A program made the translations under genes and the position numbers. The notes beneath the pieces are model-generated. The model worked only from the letters and a program-made list of their open reading frames with translations. It searched no databases and had not been told where the DNA came from. A DNA stretch of 64,000 bases from Gymnogyps californianus (lineage: Eukaryota > Chordata > Aves > Accipitriformes > Cathartidae): NCBI RefSeq assembly GCF_018139145.2, contig NC_059476.1, forward strand, positions 11,041,001 to 11,105,000. Direction: 5' to 3'. The stretch's first letter is position 1. Every line of letters starts with the position of its first letter. Below are positions 25,659 to 36,765 of the stretch, piece after piece.

Positions 25659-26439
25659 GGAACAGAAGTTTTAAAGAAACTTCAGCATATACATTTTTTG
25701 CACCCAACATCCTGCAATTATCCCATTGATAAGTGCAATTGTAGGTATCAGAGATCTGTTTAATTAAATTTTCTCAATCTACCAGGCTTAAACTTTTCAT
25801 AGTGTTTCCTTTGAACAGAAATTTTAAAAAGGACTAACCTGAACTTTTAAAAAAAGGAGATAAAAGGGCAAGGAAAAAATATACTTGCCACGCACCGACA
25901 GAAACCCTTTAAGTATGTCCTATATTTTTGAGTGGATCAAATTCCTGACTTGTTGGGAGAAAGAATGTTTGGATGCACTATGGAAAGTAAAAGTAAATTA
26001 AAAAAAAGAAAAATACAAAGGAGAGAAGTAGTAAATGAAAAAGCTGCTTGACAGAGGCTGCACAGCGCTGACATGCACAGAACCTAGGCTTGCTATGACA
26101 TGGAAGTGCTCAATATGTACTAAAATATACTTGAGTCCTACACAATGACAGCCAAAACCACAACACTCAAAAAGATACCTGATCTCACACCACCTGCTGC
26201 CTACATTGCTGAGAAGACAGCAACAGATTAAGCAACTCTTCAACTATTTATTAAGTTTTAAATGAGTTCCTCATCTTTAGGTTTTCGCATCTTTCAGGAT
26301 TAGTTCCTCCGTGTTTTAAACACATATGCATGCAGGTATACATATATAAAGATGCATCTTATCCTGAATATATTTAACATATTAGTATATGTTCTTCCCA
26401 GAAAAGAAATGAGCAAATAGCACAACAGTGACTATCAGG

Positions 26440-26710
26440 AAGTCTTCATAACTTCGGTGCCACATCACCCATGGCTCAGAATAAAGCCTGCTACATGCAC
26501 AGCCCTTACACGTTTCGGGGCCATGCATGGCAGCTAGCTTTCTGCCAGGTAGCACTACCAGAACTATGCAGTATTTTTCCTGGGTTATTGTTCTGCACTG
26601 ACCACAAACTGAAGCACTAACTTTATGAGGAACAACTTCAACAACTTCGGAAATGGCACCGTTCCAGCAGGACACACCCCGGAGTGCATTACAGCACTGC
26701 CTTGTAAACT
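26440..26710. other. CpG-retaining, GC-richer block of unknown nature
   Basis: Several CpG sites cluster here (in CTTCGGTGCC, ACGTTTCGGGG, ACTTCGG, CACCGTTCC, CCCCGGAG) in a CpG-poor neighbourhood. A minus-strand frame of 114 codons (26382-26726) spans the block, with seven cysteines but no recognisable pattern. It could be a conserved element, an old LTR or a decayed exon; I cannot tell which. Confidence 0.3.
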
Positions 26711-27351
26711 CTTTTATTAATTTCATAGTAAATGCTTAGAAATCAGACTTTTTGCAGGTGATAATTAAATATAAAATCAAGGCAAAACAGATGTGCGATA
26801 AATTCTTGGCACTGGTCTAGTTCAACTGAGTTTTAGCATCGATTTCCGGCAGGCCCAGCCCTGCTCCTGCTCTGGATCCCCCTCCAGTGTACATCGCCAG
26901 GGTCTTTCACTAAGCACTTTGCCTCTCTCAACACTGCCTTTAAAGTTTCAGTTACCATTACAACATCTAAATGTGGAAAGGTTTAACACTTGATTTGGTT
27001 TTGTTCAAGTTAAAATCCACTGCTGCAGTTCACGGTAAAACTTTTTTTAAAGATCCATAAACTTTTTATGCACTTTTCAGCTCAATACTGGCTCATTTTT
27101 CTTTGATGACATCAGTGCAGCAGTGACTTTCTGTTGTGCTTCAAAAAGGGACTAAAGTACTGAGAACTTTCAATAGTTCCATAAAATGAGGCCTATACCC
27201 CAAAAGGGGAAAGTAAGTAACATCTCAGCTCTCCTCCCTTCTCACCACCTCTCCAGCTGTCAAAGGAAAATTACAAATGGCAGAGCTTAAATGGTAGATT
27301 TAAAAAAATCACAGCAAACCTATAAATGAATCAGAGCTACAACACGCATAG

Positions 27352-27543
27352 GGTCCTGTTAACACATCTCTCACAAACTGGAGGCTGCATGGTCTGTTTG
27401 AAGAGAGTAACACTGGACTTTGTCCCTACAAACCTGATCTAGCTTTGGAAATCCCCAGTCTGTTTGAAGAAATTGATATTGGACTTCACCCCTACAGACC
27501 TGAATTAACTTTGGAAATCCCCACTCCAGAATATAAAGACTGA
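27352..27543 (+). other. Open frame carrying a 22-residue tandem repeat
   Basis: Between a TAG at 27349-27351 and a TGA at 27541-27543 there are 63 open codons without an ATG. They include two 22-residue repeats, each containing LFEE near the start, GL-C/H-PY-K/R-P in the middle and LEIP at the end, followed by TPEYKD and the stop. The two DNA units are 66 bp each, so frame is kept. The other two plus-strand frames are closed by stops within or just beyond the first unit. If coding, it would be a terminal exon needing an acceptor upstream (the best candidate AG is at 27350-27351, with a poor pyrimidine tract). I do not recognise the peptide. Most differences between units change the residue, so purifying selection is not evident. 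Chance openness is quite possible. Confidence 0.2.
27392..27523. repeat. Exact-length 66-bp tandem duplication
   Basis: Two head-to-tail units, 27392-27457 and 27458-27523, align without gaps and match at 54 of 66 positions by my count. Both begin GTCTGTTTGAAGA and end TTTGGAAATCCCCA. The duplication is old (about 18% divergence) yet has no indel. It ends 8 bases before a TATAAA at 27532-27537. Confidence 0.93.
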
Positions 27544-27700
27544 CGAGCCTGTATTAGCCAGCTTCCTTCTCCCCAGAAAAGGACCAGTTTTATTCGCTCC
27601 GCTCTGTGTTGCAGAACGAGGGAAAGAAGTGAGCGAGGATGAACTCTAGTGAATTGTCTTCACTGGGCTGAGACCTCCTCTGGCCCCACCGCTCAGGCTA

Positions 27701-30159
27701 TGGGTGCAGCTACAACTTCCACCCACACAGGGACACATGAAGGCCCTCTGAGCACAGAGCACATGGTGGCTTCCCCTTTCTAATTCCTGCTGTGCAGTTG
27801 CATCCAGCAAAATTAAAAGCCATGCCCAACACAGGTGGTTTCCCTTCCCTTCAAAGTGACCCTTACACCCTGTTGCACCGGCTGGCTCAAAACCATGTCC
27901 GCTTTGTTACCAGTGAGCCTGCCAAGGTTGCAGAGGGATGGGATAAATCTGCCCAAGAATGGTATAAGCCACTTTTATTTGTCATATAAGGAAGTGTATA
28001 ACTAGATGCCATGTCTCTACTAAGGCTTGTCTGGTTTGGCTCAGGAGCAGGACCACAGCCACTTACACAAACCACTAAACCCCTGACCTGTGTGAACCCA
28101 TAGAAAAGTGTAGCGATGTCAGGAGCTTGGATGACTCCTTACCCTGCTGCTCTCTACTGTCCCAGACACGACACAGACCAGGAGCGCTGACGATGAGTAG
28201 GACATATTTTCTCGCTTTGGCTATTAAAGGTTGCTACAATTAAAACCATAAATAAAATTCACTTCAGTCTGTACTCTGCATTACAAAGTTCATTTGCTAC
28301 TAAATTCATAATGCCCTGTACATAAGGCCATCTTGATTCCTCTGCTGGTCATCTACTTGGGATAGACATATGAAATTCATCACACTGGAGGGCACATGTC
28401 ACAGCCCAGGAAGGGGACCCACACAGTCCCCACCCACGGGAGCCCGTTTTTGACTGGGGAGGAGAGGAAAGTCAGAAGAGTCAGTGAGCTTGTGGGAACG
28501 TCTCCCACATTAACCTCACTCATCCAGTATCAACGTCTATGAATTACAGAAGCTAAGGGAAAGAACAAAGAGAAACTGCATAAAACCTAGTTATTTTAAC
28601 AATCTGTTTTGCACAGTAATTAATGAGATCAGCCCTCTAAGGAGCTCCAAAGATCCTAAGGTAAACTTAATTCACTGTAATTGAATTAAACACTATTGAG
28701 CTAAAAGTTACAAGGCCTAGCAAGAAGGATAAAAAATATCCCTATAAAATCTCCGGATTTTTTAAAGCAAGCAGGGAACTAGCAGTTATGCAGAGGCTAA
28801 GCAGCAGAACAAGAGTACGTGCACTGCAAAAATGACAAAAATCAGAAAATACCACAAAGAAAAATATGTTTATTTTGATCCTTCAGTCTAGGTTTTAACA
28901 TCTTGAAAAGAACAACAGTATTATGTTCAAAGGTGAATGATACAATATTTTTCAGGGGTATACTATGCATTGGATAGAGCTGACTGTCAGCTTCCTTTCT
29001 TTAATGCAAAAGTCTGAAGTCAGTTCTAAGCTAACGATTGTACTTTCCACTCTTTACAGGCAGAACAGAAATGGTCTATTTTGAAAAAGGAATTTTATAG
29101 CATCTATAAAGTAAACAATTTATGCAACTGTATTAGTACATTCTTCTATTCATGACTGCATACAAAGATTTTCATGTATACAAACGTCCTCACCTTGAAA
29201 CAATTCAATAATTTGTTCTTGTGAATATGTGTGGCCTGTGGATTGTCTGTGAACTATTTGTCCTAGATACTGGTTTGATTACTTGTAATTCATATTTGTC
29301 TCTCTGCAACACTTGATTAATCACCTCCATCTCATGTTATTGTTCTTATTTGCTGACTGGATGAACCCCAAAGAACTTCCATATTCACATGCCTGGGACA
29401 AATATTCATAATTGCGTACCTTTGCATGATTATCTGTTACCATTTCTTTCCTCTGGAACATTCCTTCCGTTAAACACTTACTATTAGGAACACTCAAAGT
29501 GAATAAAAAGCAATGTGAAAAACTAAAAGGCATTCACAGTATTCTTTTAATTAATGCTCACAATCTTTTTTTTTTAAACTAAAAGTATCAGTCCAGAGAA
29601 TAGGTAAACAAATCAAACAATAACTCTAGAACACTACCTAGAATGCAATTACATCAACAAAATTTCTACTGTAATACTACATGTAAGAAAAAAAATGGAA
29701 AAACGAACATGAAGTTTTACTGCCAAACTGCAAAAACAATTTTCCTGGGGAGTTTTCCTTTTAAAAATAAAGCATAAGTCAGAACTTTGCATACTCTCAC
29801 CTCCAAAAAGTAGATGGTAGCTATTACTTTTACTAAAATTATTACTGAACTTACACGCAGAAATACAGGCTCAATGGCTACTTGATTTGTCAGGAGAATG
29901 AAAAAAGATAAACAACTCAAAGTGTTCTGAATAAATGGCAATTTAGCAGAAATACAGTGTTTCCTTGAATGCTCTTTTGGCTATGAGCAATAATGCTGCC
30001 ACAAAAATCTGGTTTGCATCATCTAAATGCTTGAAAAAAGAACACATAATTTAGGAAAAAAATGATGGCTGCCACTTAGCCATAAAGAGCAGCACTAGTG
30101 TTAGAAATAGCTTTTCTATGATATTTTTGTTCATGTTCTGGGTTTTTTCAGCAGTAGAA
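27701..30159. other. Non-coding stretch, GC-richer at its left end
   Basis: Positions 27.6-28.5 kb are noticeably richer in G and C than the flanks and hold two chance-sized overlapping frames (27792-27989 plus, 27887-28075 minus). An AATAAA lies at 28251-28256 on the plus strand. From 28.5 kb the sequence returns to AT-rich with no recognised feature; the frames 29321-29533 and 29717-29941 (minus) have no domain. Confidence 0.5.
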
Positions 30160-31060
30160 GTAATTACCGTGGTTTGTGAGGGCAGTGTTTAGTGCTATTA
30201 CCCTTTAAACACTGTACACAAACACTGAGCCTGACTCCAGGAAGGTTGAATGTGGCCACAAGCAGGGCTGTAGCCACATCCTTGCCTTCAACCCACCAAG
30301 GAGCCCCAGTGATTTCACGAGAAGTAAAGGCTGCACTCAAGAAAAGGTGTGTTGCCTTTGATCCAATTTCTTGTCTGTTTGAAAGAAACATTCTTTTACA
30401 CCTTATATGATAATTTTATGCACAATACTTTAACCTGAAAGGCATGAGTGGAATGACCCACTTCAGTTTCATAGACTGGGCATTCTTTCCCCTTCCTTAA
30501 GAAATGGAGCCCAGTGCCAAATCTCTTCTCCTATCTGTGCTCTGTGAACTTTGTTTTTCTATCTCCAGGAAGATCCTTTACAAACCTGAGAAGCTTCTTC
30601 AAATAAAGACATCTCTATATAGCTAGAGATGGATTTCTGAAACACTGTCACTGGTAAAACAGGTACAGGGGGCATAGGCAGATTTGAAGCTCAGGATGCA
30701 TTAGGTGAGGCTTTTACCACCAGTATTTGAGGAATTAGCTTATACCAGCCTAATCCATTGCAGTGACCCCTTAGGGTCTACGTTTGAAACGGCTTGTAAC
30801 AGCCAGCTGGGAGGTTTGCAGAAGCTCCAGATCCTGCCGTGATTCCCTGAGCTTGCACACGTGCACACATCATGCTGTCAGCTACATCCGCACCCAGCCT
30901 TTCCTCCTGGGGAAGGCAGTGCTCAGCACTGTGACCAGTCTCCTCTCCAGCCAGCCGAAGGCCAGCAGAGAGTGCAGGAACATCACCCAGTAACACACAC
31001 TGCTTCAGCTCCTTTTTATTGGCACAAAACTTGATTTTACTTCGGCATATAATCTGCAAT
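30160..31060. promoter_or_regulatory. Candidate regulatory block C
   Basis: GC-richer unique sequence with forkhead-like AAACACTG repeats (30206-30227), a TCF/LEF-type CCTTTGATC (30355-30363), E-boxes and a CACGTGCAC word (about 30858-30866). Opposite-strand overlapping frames (30164-30391 minus and 30192-30410 plus; 30778-31059 minus and 30784-30993 plus) are open on both strands because the sequence has fewer A/T-rich stops, not because either codes. Evidence is compositional only. Confidence 0.2.
30182..30227. repeat. 9-bp perfect stem with a third copy of one arm
   Basis: CAGTGTTTA (30183-30191) pairs with TAAACACTG (30206-30214) across a 14-base loop, extended by G-T pairs at either end. 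AAACACTG recurs at 30220-30227. The repeated word contains AAACA, a forkhead-type core, so this may be three forkhead-like sites and not a functional hairpin. Confidence 0.55.
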
Positions 31061-31499
31061 TAATTCAGATGCCTGTAGACAATACGTAAGTACTCAGCTG
31101 CATACCAGCTCATTCTTCTCCTGTTTTTACACAACCTTCTTTTGTAATAATTTTCTAGAAAGGTGCCTTTGGGACTGGTTCTTTAACTTCCTTCCAAGGC
31201 TCAAAGGGACTCTGCTGTATTGACCCTCCAACCAGCTGAAGGAGCCTGGAAATGGCCTTTACGGCCTGAATGACAGGCAGGATACAAGGAATGTAGGGAG
31301 TTCTGCAGCTCCATTGTAACATGAATCACTTCCTACAGAAATCAGTGGTAATAGCATGTATATCATATGAATCCTCTGCTATGTTTTTAACCCTTGCTGG
31401 GAAAAAAAAAGTTACTAGTAAGGGCAGTGCACTTTGAACATAAAAAAGCATCACCCTGCACTTAGCATTAGACCATGAGGATGGCCCATTTAACATTTG

Positions 31500-32090
31500 G
31501 TTTTGCTCCGATTACAAAGCTCGTTGGTATTCCCTTCCTCTTGCAGCATTCCATCAGCTGACTGCAACAAAGTCAATACACCAGTTTGCACAGTTTATAA
31601 AAACCAAATACACTTTATCAACCAGCTGGCTGATGCGCAATGCGTGGTCACTTTAACACTTAGGTGTGGAATCAGCCAAGATGCAAGTAACACCACCGGA
31701 GAAGCTTCTAAATTCAGAGAAGAAATACTACCTTTCCAATCAATGGATTAAGTGCCCTGTAACTGGCTTTGCACAAAGGGCGTGTCTGCCTAATTGGGCT
31801 AATTGCAGAGGAGTATATTGAGCACCCCACATTCCTTAGCCTAGACAATAGGTAAGTGGGCACACCTAATCCCTTTAAATGGGATGCCTGGTGTTGCCTG
31901 CAAATCTGTTTATACTGTTTAGCAAATGTGAATTAGTATTTGCTAGCATAAATGCCCTGCTGTGCAGACCTTTGTTAACTTCAGGCTACTTCCTTGTTCC
32001 CTTAAAGCTGTTAAATGAGTCAATCTGGCCTTAATATGTTTCAGTGCTGTGTCCACTACTTATCTTTCAAGACTATTGTTTTCTAAAGCA
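31500..32090. promoter_or_regulatory. Candidate conserved regulatory block D
   Basis: The richest motif cluster in the window. T-box-like sites occur in opposite orientation at AGGTGTGGA (31662-31670) and ACACCT (31862-31867). The second is fused to TAATCCC, an OTX/GSC-type site (31868-31874). Paired homeodomain cores TAATTG lie at 31791-31796 and 31800-31805, nine bases apart, so on nearly the same helical face. CATTCC (31830-31835) matches the TEAD core. TTTGTTAAC (about 31971-31979) is HNF1/forkhead-like. A near-palindrome ATCCC..GGGAT lies at 31870-31886. No repeats interrupt it. The plus-strand 84-codon frame 31497-31751 has no domain. Individual motifs are weak; their spacing and density support an enhancer reading. 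Confidence 0.4.
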
Positions 32091-32649
32091 TCCTCATAAA
32101 CATGTAAGAAGTTCTTCATTGTGACAGCAATTTGTTCAATAATTACAGGTTCACAGGAAGAAAGACCAATATGCTCTGTGGAAAATCAAATATCCAGATG
32201 CGGGTTAGAGGGAGGAGAGATAAAGACAATCTCAAAGTACTTTAATAAAAAAAGATAGGTCTGGTATAAGAAGTCTGTAAGCGTTTTAGCATTCTCATAA
32301 TTACAGAAACAGAAACTTAATTAATGGCTATGCATTTTACGTAGTCTATTAGGGGTCTACAGGGATACTGCATCAGGGAAAAGATTAATTTGTGTAGTCT
32401 TTGTGTTGTTCTTTGGCTCACAAAATGATCGAAAACGATGATATTTGGGATTAAGAAAGTATTGAGTATTCACTCCTCTGTGTCCAAGGTATGGAAGATG
32501 AGGTCTGTGCTCCAAACAGCTTACAAAACAAACACATTTACGAAGGAACTAGTAACAAATTATCCTTGTACCTTTAGCTCCTTTATCTCTAACATAAAAA
32601 ACATCCATGAACATTATGGCTTCTATATACCAGGAAAGAAGCCACTGAA

Positions 32650-32687
32650 GACCTTAGTTAACTATTCAGACCTTAGTTAACTCTTCA
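32650..32687. repeat. 19-bp tandem duplication
   Basis: Units 32650-32668 and 32669-32687 differ at one position (GACCTTAGTTAACT then A or C, then TTCA). The near identity suggests recent slippage, so the copy number may vary between individuals. Confidence 0.92.
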
Positions 32688-34024
32688 AATATTAGCAGTT
32701 GGCAGGCCTGCCATCCAAATGGCCACTCAAATCATATATGCACGCACAGATTTGTCCAAGGCACAAGTTTATGACCTGCCAGCAGCGGCCTTCTGCGACC
32801 TCTCAAAGGTACCTTCTGACCCTGTGACCCCTTTATCACTACCTTGATGGGAAAACAATTTTGCCAAACCCAACTGCCATGTTCAGCAAGACGGAGAAAG
32901 AGACAATCACCAGCCTGGGCTTACCTCAGTTCTGCAGCTGCAATAAATCAGAACCCTCCCAGTATTTCAAAAAGCTTCCCTCTCCCCCTCCGCCCTCCTT
33001 TGGCCAGTGGAGCAGCCATGCTCATCACCAGAAGTCCTCTGTCACTTTAAGAACTGAAACAGGAAAACCTGTACCATTTTTATACTCTTGTTCATTCTTT
33101 TCAACCCATTCTAACTCCTTCCCCCTGGGAGTTAGCCCTCCACCAAAAGTTTCTTTCAGTAAAGCACTAGCTCTCTCTATTAAGCTTACCCACCCCTGCT
33201 TAGCCTTAACACTGGTTTCTTTGTACTTGCCTGGTGAACTGACCAGCTATACAACACAATAGCTACAATTACTAAATTACACTGCCTGTCACTGCCTTTT
33301 GTATCACACCTCTAACAGGTGTCATTACCATGATAGGCAAATTGTAATAATCCATTCACAGCCCCCACAGTCTTAATAATGTATTTTTTTTTATTATTTT
33401 ATTTTACATAATATATGTGTGAATACTACATGTAGCCTGAATGGTTGGTAAATGAACAGGAGTGAAAGATTGAACTGCGTGGACTGCAGACACGAACAGC
33501 AGCATTTAGGACAACAAAACCAAATGCTCCCACATCCCTGCTACCATGAATACATGCACATACACAGATATATTAAAATACTAATACTAATAAATGTGGT
33601 TACGGAAAACATACTGGTTTGAAAAAGACGCATATGAGGCATTTCTGAGCTGAGGCTGTTCCCCTGCCCTTAGCTCACCCAGCTGTGCCTCGGCACTGTA
33701 TCATGAAGGATATACCAGGACATACCCTTCTGAGATCCCTTGCGAAACCCAAATGGGTGAGGAAAGCATAAGAAAGCATTGCGGGTTATAAATTCTATGA
33801 ATGCAGCAATTTAAAGCAGGTTTTGAGTATAAATTTAATATAAAAACATAATGAGATCCTGATCATATGATTCACACACAAAATCAAACATTTAAGCAAG
33901 GTATAACTAAACCAATAAGAAACTTCTTTACATAGGCCAATGGAAGCTGCCATAACCTTTTAAAAGTGATAAATATACTGAAATGTTGCTGTCTGCTGTT
34001 TTCTGGGGCCTCACTCATTACTGT
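32688..34024. other. Non-coding stretch
   Basis: Two overlapping plus-strand frames in different phases (32844-33050 and 32861-33262, 68 and 133 codons) cover a C/T- and proline/serine-rich patch; overlapping phases and low complexity argue against a gene. The rest is AT-rich with nothing recognised. Confidence 0.5.
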
Positions 34025-34075
34025 GTTATTCCAGTTGTATACCAGCACAAATCCACCGACTTTATTGACTGGTAT
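34025..34075 (+). repeat. Relic of an old amniote repeat
   Basis: The word order TTATTCCAGTTGTATACCAG, CACAAATCCACCGACTTTAT, TGACTGG resembles an interspersed sequence widespread in turtle and crocodile DNA with a core close to ACACCAGTGTAAATCCACTG followed by ACTTCAATGG. Short and decayed. Confidence 0.3.
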
Positions 34076-36229
34076 AAAAGGTCACATAGTAGCAAAATGG
34101 CTTCCTAGAACCCAACCTGATAATGAAGGCACTGACAGCCCTATCAACACAGTTTGGATTTCCTCAGTGCAATGCACAGTTAGAAATAAAACATACAAAA
34201 CTTCACACACTGGCAATGTAATACCTGGAGTAAAAAAAAAAGAAACTCTGCCAGCCGCCGTTATTTGAGAATCTCCCCTCCTTAATTCACACCGCCAAGA
34301 AGCTCTGGATAAACAGAAAGGAACTGAAACAAGTCCTGATGGATACAATTGTTTTCTTTTTGCTTCATTTAAAAATTGAAATCCAAAGTTAAGCCCTTTT
34401 TAGCTTTACAGGGTATTGTAACAACACAGATGGTTGTTCTAGCTGAGAGAAACACAATAAGAGAGATGGCCTGAGAAACCTCATTACAATTCAATGCTAG
34501 TTTAGATGTTAATACAGATAAGAATGATGGTTCTTGTCTTTCTGAAACACCATATTTCAGAATTTAAGTAAATTCTGACCTATTAAAGACCTGGCATGTA
34601 ATTTCCATGTGGGGCAGGTAGTGATAACCCAGACAGAGCTTTTCATACTTTCTTGCCAGTCATGTGACGTTGCACATGTCTGAAGAAAGCAAGCTGAAGT
34701 AGATGGAAAGAGTCTGACCCAGGAGAGATACCTCACATTTACACACCTATGAAGGTAGAATTAAAACTATTTTTCTTTTAGCTATCATGGATTAAAATCC
34801 ATGAAAAAATATTAAGTTTGTGTGGCTGACAAACAGGCAATAATGCAACCATTTTGCTAGCTGGACTGCTTGCACACCAAGACAGTCTCAGAAATGGAGG
34901 CTGTGGAGCAACTGAATGATCAAGGTCCCTAAATGCAGGCTGGTGAGGCAAGGCACTGGCTGAAATCAGCCGGCCTCTTCTCAGTAAGAGCTTTTGACTT
35001 TGACAGCAGTGGAGAGACAAAGAAAAAAAAAATGAAGAAAAAGAACTTGACTTTTCATGCACTGCAGTGGGAGGGCTAGAACAAATCTTCTCCAGCACTA
35101 TTTTCGTTAACCTATTCTCTATGGTCAACTTCCCTAAGTGAAATGACCCTTCTGATCAAGACAATGTTACCTACATGCCTGTTTTTTGCCAACAATTAGA
35201 CCATCATTTCTGGCCCTACAACACCCACTGGAATTGCTATAGCTAAGTGCAGGAATCCCACTACACAGTTGTATTTCTGCTACAAGCTTGGCATCTCCTT
35301 ATATAGCTGTTTCTCAATGTGACACAAATTAGAAGCAGTTGAAATGAGATATATTGTGCCTTATTCCATCACCACATTCTTCCACCTTGCACGCAACACT
35401 TACAAAGTTTCCAAACAGGACATGCTTCAGGATGCTCCTGCTTCAGAAAACAACAAATCCCTAGAACTCACAGTATGCAGCACAGATGTCAATCTTTCAG
35501 ACAGGTGAAAAAAAATTTGGACTCCAACATTTCTTCTGCCAGAGGGACACACTGTAACACACTGAGAAAGCAGGTGAGCTACTTCGAAGCACATGCCCTC
35601 TAGGCCACGTCCCATTTTAAAACTCTAACATCACCATCAAATCATAACACCAAAAGCTAGCAGGAATCAGTGATATTCATAGGCAGGAAAAAAACATCAC
35701 CCCACCTGAGACATGGAGTTGCAGTCATTTGACAGACCCCACGATTAGAGTATGGATTTGTGGCAAGAGAAAGAGCATGGAAAAGGCATGAACAAGATGA
35801 GGGTTTTACCCTCTTTAGTCTACATTAAGGGCTGCAATGAAGATGTCAATGTCATCAGCACGAGAGAGAAGTGGCAGACTGGGGTTATCACTCGTGGTAC
35901 CAACTTTTATAGTCTGCCGAAGTTTTTACAATACTTGTAAATATGACTTACTCTTCTGTTGATCTCAGCTGTCGGAACTACATATTTAGGAGGAGGAAAA
36001 CATAAAACATGGGTGCTCAGGAGACCTTATCTTACTCTCGATTCTTTACCACATTTTCTACAGTTAGACAAAGAAAGTAAACCAGAGCTGGTATGACACA
36101 CTGTGATAACTTGGCAGACACGAAACAAAAAAGCAACACAGAAGCTGCCTCATGATGTCTTGCATAATCTTTGTGAATCACCTGTGAATCATACTCCCCT
36201 GAAATACAACACCAAACTGAATTGAAAGC
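34076..36229. other. Non-coding stretch
   Basis: No gene is recognised. The frames 34082-34348 and 34778-35128 (minus) and 35427-35615 (minus) lack domains. The serine/phenylalanine-rich run in the second comes from an A-rich tract near 35030. Confidence 0.5.
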
Positions 36230-36765
36230 ACCTTACTTCTCCTCTCCATATTTTAAAAACGGTGTTGAATAATTGAAGAGTACAGAGAAGGGCCACAGAA
36301 AAGATTTACAAACTGGGGGCAAAGAACCCTATTTTACAATGAGGCATTTACGGAATTCAGTTATCATAATAAAACTGAAAAGAAGTTTAGTTGTGGTCCT
36401 AAATATTTTCATGGCAGAATGTTCCACTTGCTAATGCAGTCTCCAGTCTGTCAGGAAAGGGAATATGAAGAATTTAGGACTGAACTTTGAAGCCAGGCAA
36501 ATTCAGATTAGAAATAGGATCTCCTACTCCTTTAAATGCAGACTGATTCACTGTTGGAATGATTACTAAGGAAAGAGGTGACTTCCCTGTCTCCTGATAC
36601 CTTCAAACCAATGGTGGATGTTTTTCTGGACAAAATATTTTCATGCATACAACTTACTGAGTTAAATGCTGAAATAATTAGGTGAGATTTGCTGGCTTTC
36701 TTTATACAGTATGTGAGATGATGATTTAACAGTCCTCCACCCTTAAAATCTATGAATTTATGAAC
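36230..36765 (+). mobile_element. Ancient CR1 LINE 3' portion
   Basis: About 535 bases follow the order of the CR1 3' region of older, turtle-like subfamilies. In order: CTCTCCATATTTTAAAAACG, GTTGAATAATTGAAGAG with ACAGAGAAGGGCCACA, then GAAGCCAGGCAAATTCAGAT with AGAAATAGGA, then TGGATGTTTTTCTGGACAAA. It closes with the terminal words TTAAAATCTATGAATTTATG. Both the end sequence (TCTATGAA) and the body differ from the younger copies at 2.7, 3.5 and 62.4 kb, so it belongs to an older wave. It is the longest recognisable old transposon in the window. No reading frame survives. Confidence 0.8.

Larger units (their letters stand above)
27337..27700 (+). mobile_element. Possible LTR U3/R region
   Basis: A directly repeated 66-bp block (27392-27523) immediately upstream of TATAAAG (27532-27537), followed by GC-richer C/T-rich sequence, is the layout of many retroviral LTRs, in which duplicated enhancers precede the TATA box. 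A transcription start would be expected near 27560. No polyadenylation signal lies at a suitable distance; the nearest AATAAA is at 28251. No LTR partner or internal region was seen. An alternative is a host promoter or enhancer with an internal duplication, or the terminal exon described at 27352-27543. Confidence 0.25.

Noticed and set aside
32844..33262. Two overlapping plus-strand frames, 68 and 133 codons
   Set aside because: Different phases over the same C/T-rich sequence with serine/proline low complexity; no splice context or domain.
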